Shown: positions 21,787 through 31,711 of the stretch, one piece after another
Numbering within the stretch: the first letter of the stretch is position 1
How the letters are laid out: the number at the start of each line of letters is the position of its first letter
From: Hysterium pulicare CBS 123377
Taxonomy: Eukaryota > Ascomycota > Dothideomycetes > Hysteriales > Hysteriaceae
NCBI GenBank assembly: GCA_000467715.1
Contig: AJFK01000896.1
Coordinates: 1-43,905 of the forward strand
Direction: 5' to 3'
Length of the DNA stretch: 43,905 nt
Notes under the pieces: model-generated
Told to the model about the DNA's origin: nothing
The model's database searches: none
The model's input: the letters and a program-made list of their open reading frames with translations, nothing else
Program-made: the position numbers and the translations under genes

Positions 21787-22339
21787 TTTGGGAGGTTGGA
21801 ATAGGTGGATGCTGGATGGTGGAGGAAATGAAAGTTCAGAATACTTTTGATTGGGCGAATTTTATAGGTAGAGGGAAAGGAAACAACTGGTTTTGATCCT
21901 ATCGAAAGTGAAAGAATGATTGTTTGGCATGCTGGCTCCATCCTACTACTGTTTTCTGAGAGTACACTATTGTATTTGCGTTAGAGAATATAGAGGAACG
22001 TTCGAGTGAACAGATACAGTTTGGTGACGGTAAGGACGGAGAGTAGAAGAGAATAGTATTAGCAACCACAAACTAGGTGCAAGGGTTTGTTAGAGTTTGG
22101 GGTATGCATTAACCTCGTAATGACTCTTCTCGCCGTCCGCGCCCATCGTTTGCGCTTAGTGCCTTGCTTCTAGAGGCGTATCTGTGCCTCAACCGACCTT
22201 GCACCTCTCGTCCATGTAGAGTTCTATTATTGAATGTATGGGAAAAGGGAAGACTGGGACTAATAGACTATCACAACTAGTGTTGGGTATATAGTACATT
22301 ATGTATATATTATCTTACATATTTACAAGGCCTCAGACT
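21787..22339. other. Intergenic region
   Basis: Promoter side of the repeat protein and 3' side of ATP25. No gene is visible. In particular I find no sequence resembling the missing ATP25 C-terminal domain. An AT-rich stretch occupies about 22280-22325. Confidence 0.4.
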
Positions 22340-23623
22340 TCAAGCGTTCGCTCTTAAACCGACCGTGTGTAATCTCCTTAACTGTTGTCTGGTTGGAGAT
22401 CGAGGTAAGGGGGGAAACACATCGCTTGGAGTGCGTTCCGGCCAATATTGTACGCTTTTCTCAGCGTCCGCAGTGCTCGGCTTGCTCATTTCCTCACGCC
22501 TGGGCTCCGCTGGCATCTCCTCTCTCACGGTTTGAGCTTGAGGTATATCCTCTTTCACATTCACATTCAAAATCTCTTCCTCTTTCCCAGTTCCCATATC
22601 CCTCTCCGTAGTCCTCAATACTCCGCCCCAAAGTGTTTCAAGATCAATTTCCGCCCTCTTTTCCTCCGTAAACATCTGCACGACTATGTTCACACCATCA
22701 CTCCTCTTCCCAAACCCTATGAAGTTCTCGTTCTGTTCAATCTCCCCAGCTTTGTCCAGTTCGTGCGCTTCCACGCGTCCCACTGTACAGCAGATCCAAC
22801 CGGTTCTGATACCGTCATCTAGCTCTTTACCGTCAAGGGAGGCGCCGGCATTCGCCATCATTTTCATACGACGGGCTTTCCGCCGTAATTTCAATTTAAG
22901 CTCATTGCGGCCCAGGAGGCCGGCCGCGTGGGGTCGGAGCTTGTATGTGGAACGGAGCCAGCGACAGAAGCGGTCCGCTGATACGTGTAAGTGTTTCTCA
23001 GAGCGAGCTGTGCCAATAATCATGAGCAGCTTCGATCCCAGAGCTGGTGGAGGGTCGAGATGACGGAGATCGAGCAGATTGAGATCGTCTAGGCCGAGCT
23101 GAATGGATATGTGCTCGAAGAGGTCGGAGAGGATCGGTGGTGGGTTTGGAGGAAGTTCGGGGATCTCTTGGCGTGAGGATTGAGGTTGAGCGGTGGCGAA
23201 GGAGGGAGGTTGCTGTTGGAGGTACCAGGGGATGGGAGATTCTTGGGGTTCTGGTTGCAATTCTGGCGGCGGTTGTGATGCTGTCTGCGATTGAGCATAA
23301 GATTCCAGCGGAGGATCGTTCATCCCTTCCACTAGTTCATCATCTTCAAATATGTCATCGTTTCCGGATCGTCTCGAGGCCCTATGGCGTATCGACGATG
23401 TCGCAAAACATCTTTGAAGCGGGTGGGCTGGTTTAGGAGCTGCTAAAAGAGGTGGGTGAGAATTCAGGACGTTGACGCCTGCTAGGGAGGTGAATGATCG
23501 CAGAACCGATGTCCTGCAGCTATTGCACCGAAGGCTCGATGCAAAAGCTGTAGTGAACGACATGAGAAATATGTTGCTGAAGAACAATAAACGTTTCGAG
23601 AAATGTTGAAGTTTGAGATGCAT
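22340..23623 (-). CDS. ATP25: ATPase synthesis protein 25, N-terminal half only (427 aa or 407 aa)
   Basis: The diagnostic core is LNLLDLRHLDPPPALG, then MIIGTAR and SADRFCRWLRSTYKLRPHA, then LGRNELKLKLRRKAR and GWICCTVG, unmistakable for the Atp25 RsfS-like domain. Atp25 acts in the mitochondrial matrix; in yeast the N-terminal domain supports assembly of the Atp9 ring and the C-terminal half stabilises OLI1 mRNA. The first residues form a basic, Ser-rich targeting sequence. Met21 (ATG at 23561-23563) is a likelier start than 23623. The protein ends at LRRLHTVGLRANA, with no C-terminal mRNA-stabilisation domain. It is divergent from NMD3 across about 250-310 bp. Confidence 0.92.
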   Translation of the reverse strand: MHLKLQHFSKRLLFFSNIFLMSFTTAFASSLRCNSCRTSVLRSFTSLAGVNVLNSHPPLLAAPKPAHPLQRCFATSSIRHRASRRSGNDDIFEDDELVEGMNDPPLESYAQSQTASQPPPELQPEPQESPIPWYLQQQPPSFATAQPQSSRQEIPELPPNPPPILSDLFEHISIQLGLDDLNLLDLRHLDPPPALGSKLLMIIGTARSEKHLHVSADRFCRWLRSTYKLRPHAAGLLGRNELKLKLRRKARRMKMMANAGASLDGKELDDGIRTGWICCTVGRVEAHELDKAGEIEQNENFIGFGKRSDGVNIVVQMFTEEKRAEIDLETLWGGVLRTTERDMGTGKEEEILNVNVKEDIPQAQTVREEMPAEPRREEMSKPSTADAEKSVQYWPERTPSDVFPPLPRSPTRQQLRRLHTVGLRANA

Positions 23624-23876
23624 CGGATTTACGATATGCCGATAGGGCTGAGATCACGTGTATGGCTAGAGTCATCGAAATTTGGCGAAGGCGAATTTCA
23701 AATCCGTTTGCCTCCGTCAATCCAATATCAATTCATCTTTCCCTTTTCATTTCTCTTCACCTCTGACCTACACTTTAGACAGGAACATATAATCTTCACT
23801 TCCTGGTCCCAACTATTCATTCTTCAAACTTCAAGAAATTCTACTTCATTTGTGATACCCACTTAAGATTCGAATC
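23624..23876. promoter_or_regulatory. Head-to-head promoter of ATP25 and NMD3
   Basis: A 253-bp gap between divergent start codons. It contains one CACGTG E-box (23655-23660) and CT-rich sequence toward NMD3. The close spacing makes shared regulation likely, but this is inference. Confidence 0.6.
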
Positions 23877-25501
23877 ATGGAAGTAGACGGTGGAGTCCGC
23901 TTCAACCCAGGCACAAGAAATGCTGCAACGATTCTCTGCGCCGACTGTGGCGCCCCTGTCGATGGGACCATCTCCGGAGCATTCTGTTATGATTGCATCA
24001 AGCTGAAAACTGATGTCACAGAGGGTGTTCAACGAGAAGCGACTCTTCACATGTGCCGAGACTGCGACCGATGGCTATCACCTCCAAACAGCTGGGTTGT
24101 GGCCGCACCAGAAAGCAGAGAGCTTCTCGCGCTGTGTCTTAAGAAGCTAAGAGGCCTCAGCAAGCTTCGAATCATCGATGCTAGCTTCATCTGGACGGAA
24201 CCTCATTCGCGGAGAATCAAAGTTAAGATTACAGTTCAGCAGGAGATTTCGGATGGCGCGATCATGCAACAATCGTTCGAAGTTGAGTATGTGCAGAATT
24301 ACCACCAGTGTCCGGACTGTGCGAAAAGCTATACGCACAATACATGGAGGGCGGTCGTGCAAGTTCGACAGAAAGTACCGCATAAGAGGACGTTTCTTTA
24401 CCTTGAACAACTTATTCTCAAGCATTCGGCTCACAAGGATACGATCAACATCAAAGAGGTTCACGATGGAATCGATTTCTATTTCGCTCAACGAAATCAT
24501 GCCGAGGGCTTCGTCGACTTCCTGAAGGCAGTTGTGCCTGTGAATGTTAAGAAGAGTCAAGAGTTGATTAGCCACGACATACATACGAGTACAAAGTCAT
24601 ACAAGTTCTCCTACAGTGCTGAGCTTGTCCCGATTGTAAGTTTCAATGCTCCATCTATCACGTGATAGTATTCTCCTCGGCCGAAAAGTGCAGATACTAA
24701 CGACAGTTCCAGTGCAAAGACGACCTTGTGGTACTCCCAATCCCAATGGCGAAAAAGATCGGTAATATCAATCCAATGACACTATGCTACCGCACCGCAA
24801 CCTCCGTCAACCTTATGGACCCAACAACTCTCCAAACTGCAGACGTCTCTACAGACATTTACTGGCGAGCACCGTTCCGTTCCCTCGCAGACGTCCAAGA
24901 CCTAATTGAATTCATCGTTCTCGACATCGAACCGCTAGGTACTATAAAAGGCAACTTCATGCTCGCAGAAGCAACTATAGCACGGGCATCAGACATGGGC
25001 GCGAATGACCAGACGTACTACACACGAACTCACCTTGGCGGGATCCTTCACCCTGGAGACTCCGTCATGGGCTATCATATGACCGGCACCAACTTCAATA
25101 ATCCCCTTTTCGATGCTCTGGAAGACAGCAGATATGCCTCTACGATACCCGATGTCGTCCTCGTGAAGAAACATTACGCGCGCAAGAAGAAGGGCAAGAG
25201 CCGGAACTGGCGTCTCAAACGCATGGCGAGAGAAGAGTCGGAGATGTTGCCACGCAAGCAAGATCAAGACAGGCTCGAGAGAGATTTCGAGATGTTCTTG
25301 CGGGACGTCGAGGAAGATTCGGAACTCAGGGCTGGTTTGGCGCTTTACAAAGCACAGAAGAAGCAACAGGAGAAGGATAAGATGGAAGTGGATACCGAGG
25401 GTAGCGAGGACGAGGACGAGGGTTTGGTCATCTCGGATGATCAGTTGCTAGATGATTTTGAGGGTCTGAATATTGATGATGGAGATGAGGTGATGCATTG
25501 A
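23877..25501 (+). CDS. NMD3: 60S ribosomal export protein Nmd3 (515 aa)
   Basis: Exons 23877-24635 and 24713-25501; the 77-bp intron has GTAAGT, TACTAAC branch and TTCCAG ends, phase 0. Nmd3 is the adaptor that carries nascent 60S subunits to Crm1 for nuclear export. Its zinc-binding N-terminus is present as paired cysteines at residues 21/24, 37/40, 60/63 and 145/148. The central domain and the Lys/Arg-rich stretch KKHYARKKKGKSRNWRLKRM, which fits a nuclear-import signal, are also clear. The acidic C-terminus (VISDDQLLDDFEGLNI) has the spacing of a leucine-rich nuclear export signal. The length equals the family norm. Confidence 0.97.
24655..24668. promoter_or_regulatory. Perfect 14-bp palindrome with E-box in NMD3 intron
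   Basis: CTATCACGTGATAG is an exact palindrome centred on CACGTG, inside the only intron of NMD3. It could bind a bHLH factor (Cbf1-type), but that is inference. Confidence 0.5.
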
Positions 25502-25549
25502 GCAGAGCGGGCTGAGAGATTTGTAGGTTGGGGTGCAGATGAGTTATGG

Positions 25550-25870
25550 ATCAAAGAAGAAACGATTGTCATGTACGGGTCACGCGTACGGCCTATAAGC
25601 CGAAGCCTTTTGATAACAATGTGTGCACTAGCTTCGTATATGTAAGCACTTGCTGCATAGGCTTGATGAGGGCAACTGGCTTTTATGACCTTCACCGAAT
25701 TCAAGTGAGCTACGTAGGCTCCTTGCACCGGAGCTGATGGGGGCAGACACATGGTAGAGCCACAGATCACGACTCTCGCAATGTGTTGTTGAAGGCATAT
25801 GTAGAACTTACAAGTAGCTTACGGGCACTAGGTCGGTTCCTAAATCAAAAGAAGAAATGATTGCCATCTA
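25550..25870. repeat. 26-bp imperfect direct repeat flanking a repeat copy
   Basis: ATCAAAGAAGAAACGATTGT (25550 on) and ATCAAAAGAAGAAATGATTG (25844 on) continue into similar CATNTA ends, spaced 294 bp apart. The interval holds the family-5 repeat core. This may be a local duplication rather than a target-site duplication. Confidence 0.5.
25563..25780 (+). repeat. MITE-like repeat, copy 5 (diverged)
   Basis: The core strings GATGAGGGCAACTGGCTTTT, GCTACGTAGGCTCCTTGCA and GATGGGGGCAGACACATGG align in order and spacing with the other copies. Termini are weak (TGTCATGTACGGGTC at the left), so boundaries are approximate. Confidence 0.5.
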
Positions 25871-26417
25871 TGAGTGTCGATTGCCTTGCGGACGAAGTCC
25901 CCATGGAGTGTAACTATGAAATGCTGCATTAAGGGTTCTCGGAGCGTTCCAATGCAGCACGTACAAATCAGGCTCCAGCTTCCATTCAAGCCCTGCATCC
26001 CGTTGCGTTCCTGAATATTTCCCGGACGATAAGACCTCAAGGTGACCATAGAGCGTGGTATCCTTGATGGGAGAAATGCCAGAAATATGGATTTTGAAAT
26101 TGCCAGTACCAGATAGTGACACATTGAGACTGCGGGGTCAACAATCATCTACATCTTGAGGTGCCTTATGATTGAGGACTTCTATGGTTTCCACTTACCG
26201 GTACGAGATAGGAGAAGGCAGGGGATGGCTGGTAAAACCCCTGAAGGGGATTGCGGCGCTATTGGGCACGTAGTAGAATAAGGGAGGTGAGAGTAGTGTG
26301 GAACACAAATCCAATGCAAGGCACCGATCTTTCTGATGAGCAACGATGCTTCAATATGTGACGAACTATTGAATTGTGATCGAGGCTGTATTACCTGCGC
26401 GTTTCCATATGTGGAAT
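25868..26417 (-). CDS. Doubtful spliced small gene
   Basis: On the minus strand a clean GTAAGT...CGCAG intron (about 26127-26198) joins two open segments. One frame reads through to 25868 with a protein-like stretch (NFKIHISGISPIKDTTLYGH and following). Another frame is also open to 25840 and is the one reached from ATG 26417 (exon METR, GTAATA donor). The competing frames do not agree, so either one splice site is wrong or the locus is decayed. No domain was recognised. Confidence 0.22.
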
Positions 26418-26547
26418 ATGCTTGGCAATCTAGCTTGATCAGGGTCCAGCGCGAAACTCCATCTCAACTTCATTCTATCATTCCCGAGGTCCTACTCTCC
26501 TAGCTCACGAAGAGGAGCGCTTGACGTCGTCGAAGCTATTGCCTCCT

Positions 26548-26859
26548 ATGCAGGAACGCTCGCTCTATCTTGGCGATACACCTGCATGCAATCTATCTGC
26601 ACATGGCGTTGGCAGCGTTAACGCAGGTCAAAGTCAGGTCAACAAAGGACAACATCCTGCACCACTGTTCAAACCGCTGAACTCTTTGCTATCTACTCCT
26701 TATCAACTCCAAGTTGACGATGCAACTCTACAGGCGCTTGTGGATAAAGAGCAGCTCTCTTTCTACCAGGTCAGAAGGTCTCCTACCCTGGTCAAGAATC
26801 CTTACCCCTCCCACATTCACTGTCCTGAGGTCTCCAAACCCGCATCACGCACCAAATGA
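26548..26859 (+). CDS. Doubtful hypothetical protein (103 aa)
   Basis: An ATG-initiated frame with balanced composition and no low complexity. It has no domain, signal peptide or membrane segment. A possible donor (CAGGTCAGAAGG) near 26770 could truncate it. It is not recognised, so it may be chance. Confidence 0.22.
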   Translation: MQERSLYLGDTPACNLSAHGVGSVNAGQSQVNKGQHPAPLFKPLNSLLSTPYQLQVDDATLQALVDKEQLSFYQVRRSPTLVKNPYPSHIHCPEVSKPASRTK

Positions 26860-27344
26860 TATGGGCGATCCGTTCTGATCTTGGGTTTTTTTTAGTCACT
26901 AAGCTCCCCTACACCTGATGTTTAGAGAAAGGCTTATCTGAAGCCATCCATCTGCCTCTGCCAGGGCCTCTGTCATGACCGAATCCGGGATAGGAAGGTA
27001 GGATGAGGCGCGTGCCGCTCTCTTGGGGTTTCATTAATTAACAACCAACACCATCTCCGGCGTCTTAAACCCCTGATAACGCCATTTGATCGCGGCGCTT
27101 CCTTTTCTTTTGGGAAACATCCTAACTCTCCTCTCTTCTGATTTGTCCTTTCGAATTAATCATCCATCCCCTCTACTCGGAACTCACGACACCACGGAAT
27201 CGCGGACCTTTGTCGGCCTGGATCCTTCGCACCTTTCTATCATAGCTTCAATGGACATTGATGCGCTCCAAGAGATGTCAAACGTCAAGCTGAGCCGTAG
27301 TCTCGGCCTCCGGAGGTACAATAACACCTCAAATATCACCTTAC

Positions 27345-27680
27345 CTATGGGCACGTATCTGTGCTGGAGGTTTGACGCAGGGAGGCGCTTTCATTTTTGA
27401 TGATGCACACCTCAACTGACCTCCCTATGTCTTGCAGCGTAGCCCTGTAATCAGGGCCATCCCCCAGAAAGCTATGGCACCCGTCCAGGGTAGAGAGGTC
27501 CAGTGCCCCACGGTCGAGGTACTCCTGTAGACACACCATGTTGCAGCGCTTTAGGGTGCGAACGCTCTCTGTCTCTGTGGTGCCGCCGTTTAATTTGATG
27601 TAGGAACAGCAAATGAAGAGGCTTCTACAACCGAACGGCGCGCCAAAGGGTCTAATCTCCGACTTTATACCATCCGGCTC
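27345..27680 (-). pseudogene. Protein-like gene fragment
   Basis: A frame open from an AG/GAG acceptor-like site at 27680 down to the stop at 27345 encodes about 111 residues of convincingly protein-like sequence (for example RPFGAPFGCRSLFICC, later CNMVCLQEYLDRGALDLSTL). An upstream segment in a different frame (SPYKIHELC) touches it without a usable intron, suggesting a frameshift or loss. I do not recognise the family; Leu/Cys spacing hints at an F-box/LRR-type protein. Confidence 0.3.
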
Positions 27681-28140
27681 CTACAAAGCTCATGTATCTT
27701 GTAGGGCGAAGGGATGTACACGTCTCGTTTGGAACCTCCACCCAACTACGTGGGTAATGAAACGTTTACTCCATCGGAGCATCCTCGAGTAGACGCCCCT
27801 TCCAGCGCCTGGGTATGAAACCCTGATGCCTTGATAGAGAAATACTACTCTGAGGTTGTACACGGATGTGGATGTGGATGACATTTCGCCATGACACGGC
27901 CATGTGATACTCTGTACCTTCTCATTTGGACGGGATTTGACTCAGTATAAACTCATCATGTCCGTCTCATTTTGCCTCTATTTCTTCAGCTCTTAATCTA
28001 GCCAAGGCAGAGCCTTAGATGCCATTCCTTCATTTCTAGATTCTCCATATCCTATGATCAATTTTTCCACTCCAGTTCGTTCAAATACTATCTTATCAAG
28101 TCCTCTTACCTGAACCCGTACTTCAAGTCGATACTTCAAC

Positions 28141-29506
28141 ATGCGCTTCTCAATCAAATTAGCTTCCTTCTCCCTCCTTTTTGGTGCCTTTAGTGGCGTC
28201 CAAGCTGGGTTTGATTCAAGTTCCAAGAAGAACATAGTTCTGTATTGGGGTACGTGAAGCCTTTCGAAGTGACTATCATGTAGTACGGCATGCTAATCTG
28301 AACAGGACAAAACTCGTATGGACAAGGGAGCGGCGATCTTGCTCAACAGCGCCTCTCCTATTACTGTTCCAGTAAGTCTCACCCTATAATCAATTATCAA
28401 GGGGCTTGACTAATGTTGGCCATCATAGATTCAGATGTTGATGTAAGATATAACTAAAATATGCAAGTCCTTTCCAACTAATTCAACAAATTCAGACTAT
28501 CATCATGTCGTTCCTGATCCGTTTCAATGGGGATGGCGGTCAGCCTGAGCTCAACTTCGCCAATCAGGGCAACCCGTGCACGACCTTCTCTGGAACCAGC
28601 CTGTTTAACTGTCCGCAAATCGCGTAGGTTTCCTTTTCATTTAATGCTAGATGTACTATGCTAAGATCAATGGACTTCAGTTCCGACATTGCAACCTGCC
28701 AGAGCACTTATGGCAAAACCATCTTGCTCAGCATTGGTGGAGGTACCTACTCAGAAGGAGGGTTTACTTCTTCCTCCGCTGCAACCGCAATGGCCGACAA
28801 GATCTGGGCGATGTTTGGACCCGTGCAATCTGGATCGAGTGCACTTCGACCTTTCGGCACTTCAGTCATCGATGGTTTCGACTTCGACTTTGAGGCCACT
28901 GTCTCCAACATGGTACCATTCGGAAACCAGTTACGCTCGCACATGGATAGTGCTACTGGCAAGAAGTACTACCTGACTGCTGCTCCCCAGTGCCCCTATC
29001 CCGACGCCGCCGATAACGACATGCTGAACGGCAGTGTTTCATTCGATGCTGTGCTCATCCAATTCTACAACAACTACTGTGGTGTCAATTCCTACGTCCA
29101 AGGGTCTTCTACTCAGAACAATTACAATTTCGCTACGTGGGATAACTGGGCCAAGACCGTTTCGAAAAATAAGAACGTCAAGGTCCTCATCGGCGCTCCG
29201 GCCAATACTGGCGCAGGTGGTGGCTACATTTCTGCCAGCTCGTTGGCTAATGTTATCAAGTATAGCTCTCAATATTCAAGCTTTGGAGGGTATGTTTTCT
29301 TTGGTTTCTCGGTCTTGCGCCGTCTTCCACTCGCGGCCGTCTTCCCTTCGTATTTCTCAAAAATTCAGGCTAATTTTTGTAGGGTAATGTTATGGGACGC
29401 CAGCCAAGCTTGGGCTAATTCGGGTTTCATTGACGGTGTTTGGAGCGCATTGTCTTCTTTGTCTAAGAAAGCGAGGTCTATGCGATATGGTACGAGATCT
29501 GAGTAG
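28141..29506 (+). CDS. Secreted class III chitinase, GH18 (349 aa, 6 exons)
   Basis: Exons 28141-28249, 28306-28371, 28429-28442, 28496-28623, 28681-29289 and 29383-29506 join in frame. The third exon is only 14 nt and encodes the SDVD of the conserved CxxSDVD stretch. The protein hydrolyses beta-1,4-GlcNAc chains. It has a signal peptide (about residues 1-21, ending GVQA), YWGQNSYGQG, LLSIGG, and the catalytic DGFDFDFE with the acid Glu near residue 177. The end, MLWDASQAWAN, is also typical. The length fits single-domain Chit1-type endochitinases; no chitin-binding module or GPI signal is seen. A role in cell wall remodelling or attack on other fungi or insects is possible. Confidence 0.95.
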
Positions 29507-30575
29507 ATTCAAGGTTTGCGACAACCGGTGTTGGTGAGAATGAATGGAGCTGGATGAGACTTTCAGGGCTTACTTTCTTGTGAATATTTTCCGCTAACCT
29601 TCTTTTTTCCTTGCTCCGTCTTCAACGCTGTTCGGACTTCTCTCGCTTCACGCTTTCCTTTTGCTTTTCTCCGTGTTTACATTTCTTGAGCTGTATTCAT
29701 ACCTTCGTTTTTACTTTTCTTATCCTCACTTCTTTGTATATACATCCTGAGAACGCAAAGCTATAGCAGCAGTGATTCAAGAAAGCAAGGCCATGCGCTT
29801 GGCACCGGGTCGTTGAGAATTAAGTTCGTTTCAATCAGTCCACTAAGAAGACTTTCATCCACCTTTGACCATTCCGTGGCATGCGATATCCGGCTTCCTC
29901 AAAGATGAGTCGCCATTGTCAAATGTCCTACTCATACGTTGCATACACAAGGCTCATTCGTACAACAAGACTTCGATTGAAATCATGGCTGGAAGGCCCA
30001 GTCAGCGACTGCACCTTTCGAGATCGCAATCAAACTCATTTGGAAATGACTGCTACACTGTATCAATTTACTATCAATGACATTTCGGAACGTTCGCTGG
30101 CCGCACTAAAATTTGTTGCTACCAGTCGACGGAACTAAATTTGACTTCCTCGATATCGCTCTACCTAGGTTAGCTACCTCTGGATGAGTGGGAACATACT
30201 GGGATAGTCAGGCATCTTATGGAGTCACTGATGATGCCTTACTCTTGGCTGGAGTGCGTCATAGGGAATGAGTCTTCAGCATCTAGTATAACTTCTCGGT
30301 CTGCAGAGGCTCTCTAACCCCATTTCTTCATCATTTCTCTATCTTTTCAGAGCTTCAACGGTTGTTGTAAAACTTCGAATTACGTTTCTTTGGAACACAA
30401 CTCTTCCAACCACAACTCTTTGAATTTCAACTCTTCGATCCACAACTTCATTTTGCTTCTTTCGACAACGAAAGTAGACGACGCCCTATCTTTGAGACAT
30501 CAACATACTGAACATCAACTTCTTGGCAAAGACCCTTCGAACATCTTCCGCAACCCCGGAGATCACAATAACAAA
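29507..30575. other. Intergenic region
   Basis: About 1.07 kb. T/C-rich 3' flank (29580-29750), then the promoter and long leader of the gene at 30576. Short open frames (29865-30138, 30390-30575) show no protein features. Confidence 0.35.
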
Positions 30576-31175
30576 ATGGCTGATCCCCAAGAGACATCGC
30601 AGAGCTCCCGCGAGACGACTGGTTCTGAAAGTATCAACGCACGCACGGTCTGGTCTCTAGTATCCCCACCCTTAACGATCACGTCGAAGGATACAAAAAC
30701 AGGGCCCAAGGATTTGGAGGGGAGGCGAGGTTATACCACAGACGAGTCATTCGCGGAAGACTTCCGAAAATGGGGATGGGGTGTTGAAAGAATGGTGGGT
30801 TTTACGGTGGCCGATCTCAAAATCAAGCACTCGGAGACCCCATGCTCCGGTAGTGAGTGCGGCGGAATCGCTGAATGCATAGACAGTTCCATAACTTGCG
30901 GCGGTAGGTGGTCAACATTATTCTATCTGTGTGTATGCTGAAGTACCTTGACAGTGTATAAAGCGCACAAGGCTAAGGTTTGGGAGGATTTGGAGCCAGT
31001 CACAGAAAATGCTGTTGAAGAAGAGACTGCTGAGGAGAAGAATGCTAAAGAAAGGGCTGCGAAAGAAGATCCTGCAAAGAAAAGTACTAAGGAAGGGATT
31101 ACTAACGCAGAGGAAGCTACAGCAGAGAACTTTAAAGCAAAACAAGCTAACAGAGAGGCTGATATGGAACCCTGA
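30576..31175 (+). CDS. Small hypothetical protein, Lys/Glu-rich tail (182 aa, 2 exons)
   Basis: Exons 30576-30903 and 30955-31175; 51-bp intron with GTAGGT...GACAG, phase 1. The start is the AACAAAATGG context. Residues 1-110 are polar with four cysteines in CSGSECGGIAEC and a following C. Exon 2 encodes a charged helix with irregular EEx and KExxAK-type repeats, likely a coiled coil or solvent-exposed helix. There is no signal peptide. It resembles the 171-residue protein at 4139 in architecture (polar N-terminal exon, Ala/Lys helix in exon 2) but not in sequence. Function unknown. Confidence 0.55.
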
Positions 31176-31711
31176 AGACCGTTCGGCTTTCCAGGGTAAT
31201 TGGGTAATTCGTAGGAAGCCTTTTGGTGGTTTCTGAATTTTTTTGGTACTTTGTGATCTCGATTCTGGGAGGTGACGAGATGCTAACGATATTCATTTGA
31301 CTATATGATTTCATAGCATAGAAGTGAATTCATTTCTTTGGTATCCAAGTCAAGCCCGTGAAAGCTTTTGTATTTCGCTGTCCAAGGGACAAGATTCGTG
31401 AGGTCGGAACAGGTAGAATATACCTACTTCAGCACTGGCAACCCACTGCCTCACTCATATAACTACATAAAACTTCTGGACTACGTACCGGATTTTTACC
31501 GTCCTTTCCACCCCGAGTCCCGCCGCCAATTCAACTAGATTCTACTTTGTTAAATAAAGAACAGTGGCCAATGAGATCATATTTGAAGTCGCTGACAAAG
31601 CCCCTAAGTGGAGCACGTGATCAGGCGGTCGCGTTTCCCTCGCGAACTTCATTACAACCCTCACCATTCACTCACCTTCACCACAATTCCTCAGACCTTA
31701 GCTCCTCTACC
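31176..31711. promoter_or_regulatory. RAD18 promoter region
   Basis: No gene. CACGTG lies at 31614-31619, about 95 bp before the RAD18 start, followed by CT-rich leader sequence. Confidence 0.4.

Larger units (their letters stand above)
25502..28140. other. Gene-poor degenerate stretch
   Basis: 2.6 kb without a confident gene. It contains a repeat copy (about 25563-25780), a 26-bp direct repeat (25550/25844), and four doubtful coding fragments listed separately. An ATG frame at 27251 encodes about 22 protein-like residues, then degenerates. Composition is mixed and consistent with decayed genes. Confidence 0.45.

Noticed and set aside
25840-26148. Second open frame overlapping the doubtful small gene
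   Set aside because: Its residue composition is worse and it overlaps the other frame entirely; kept only as a note.
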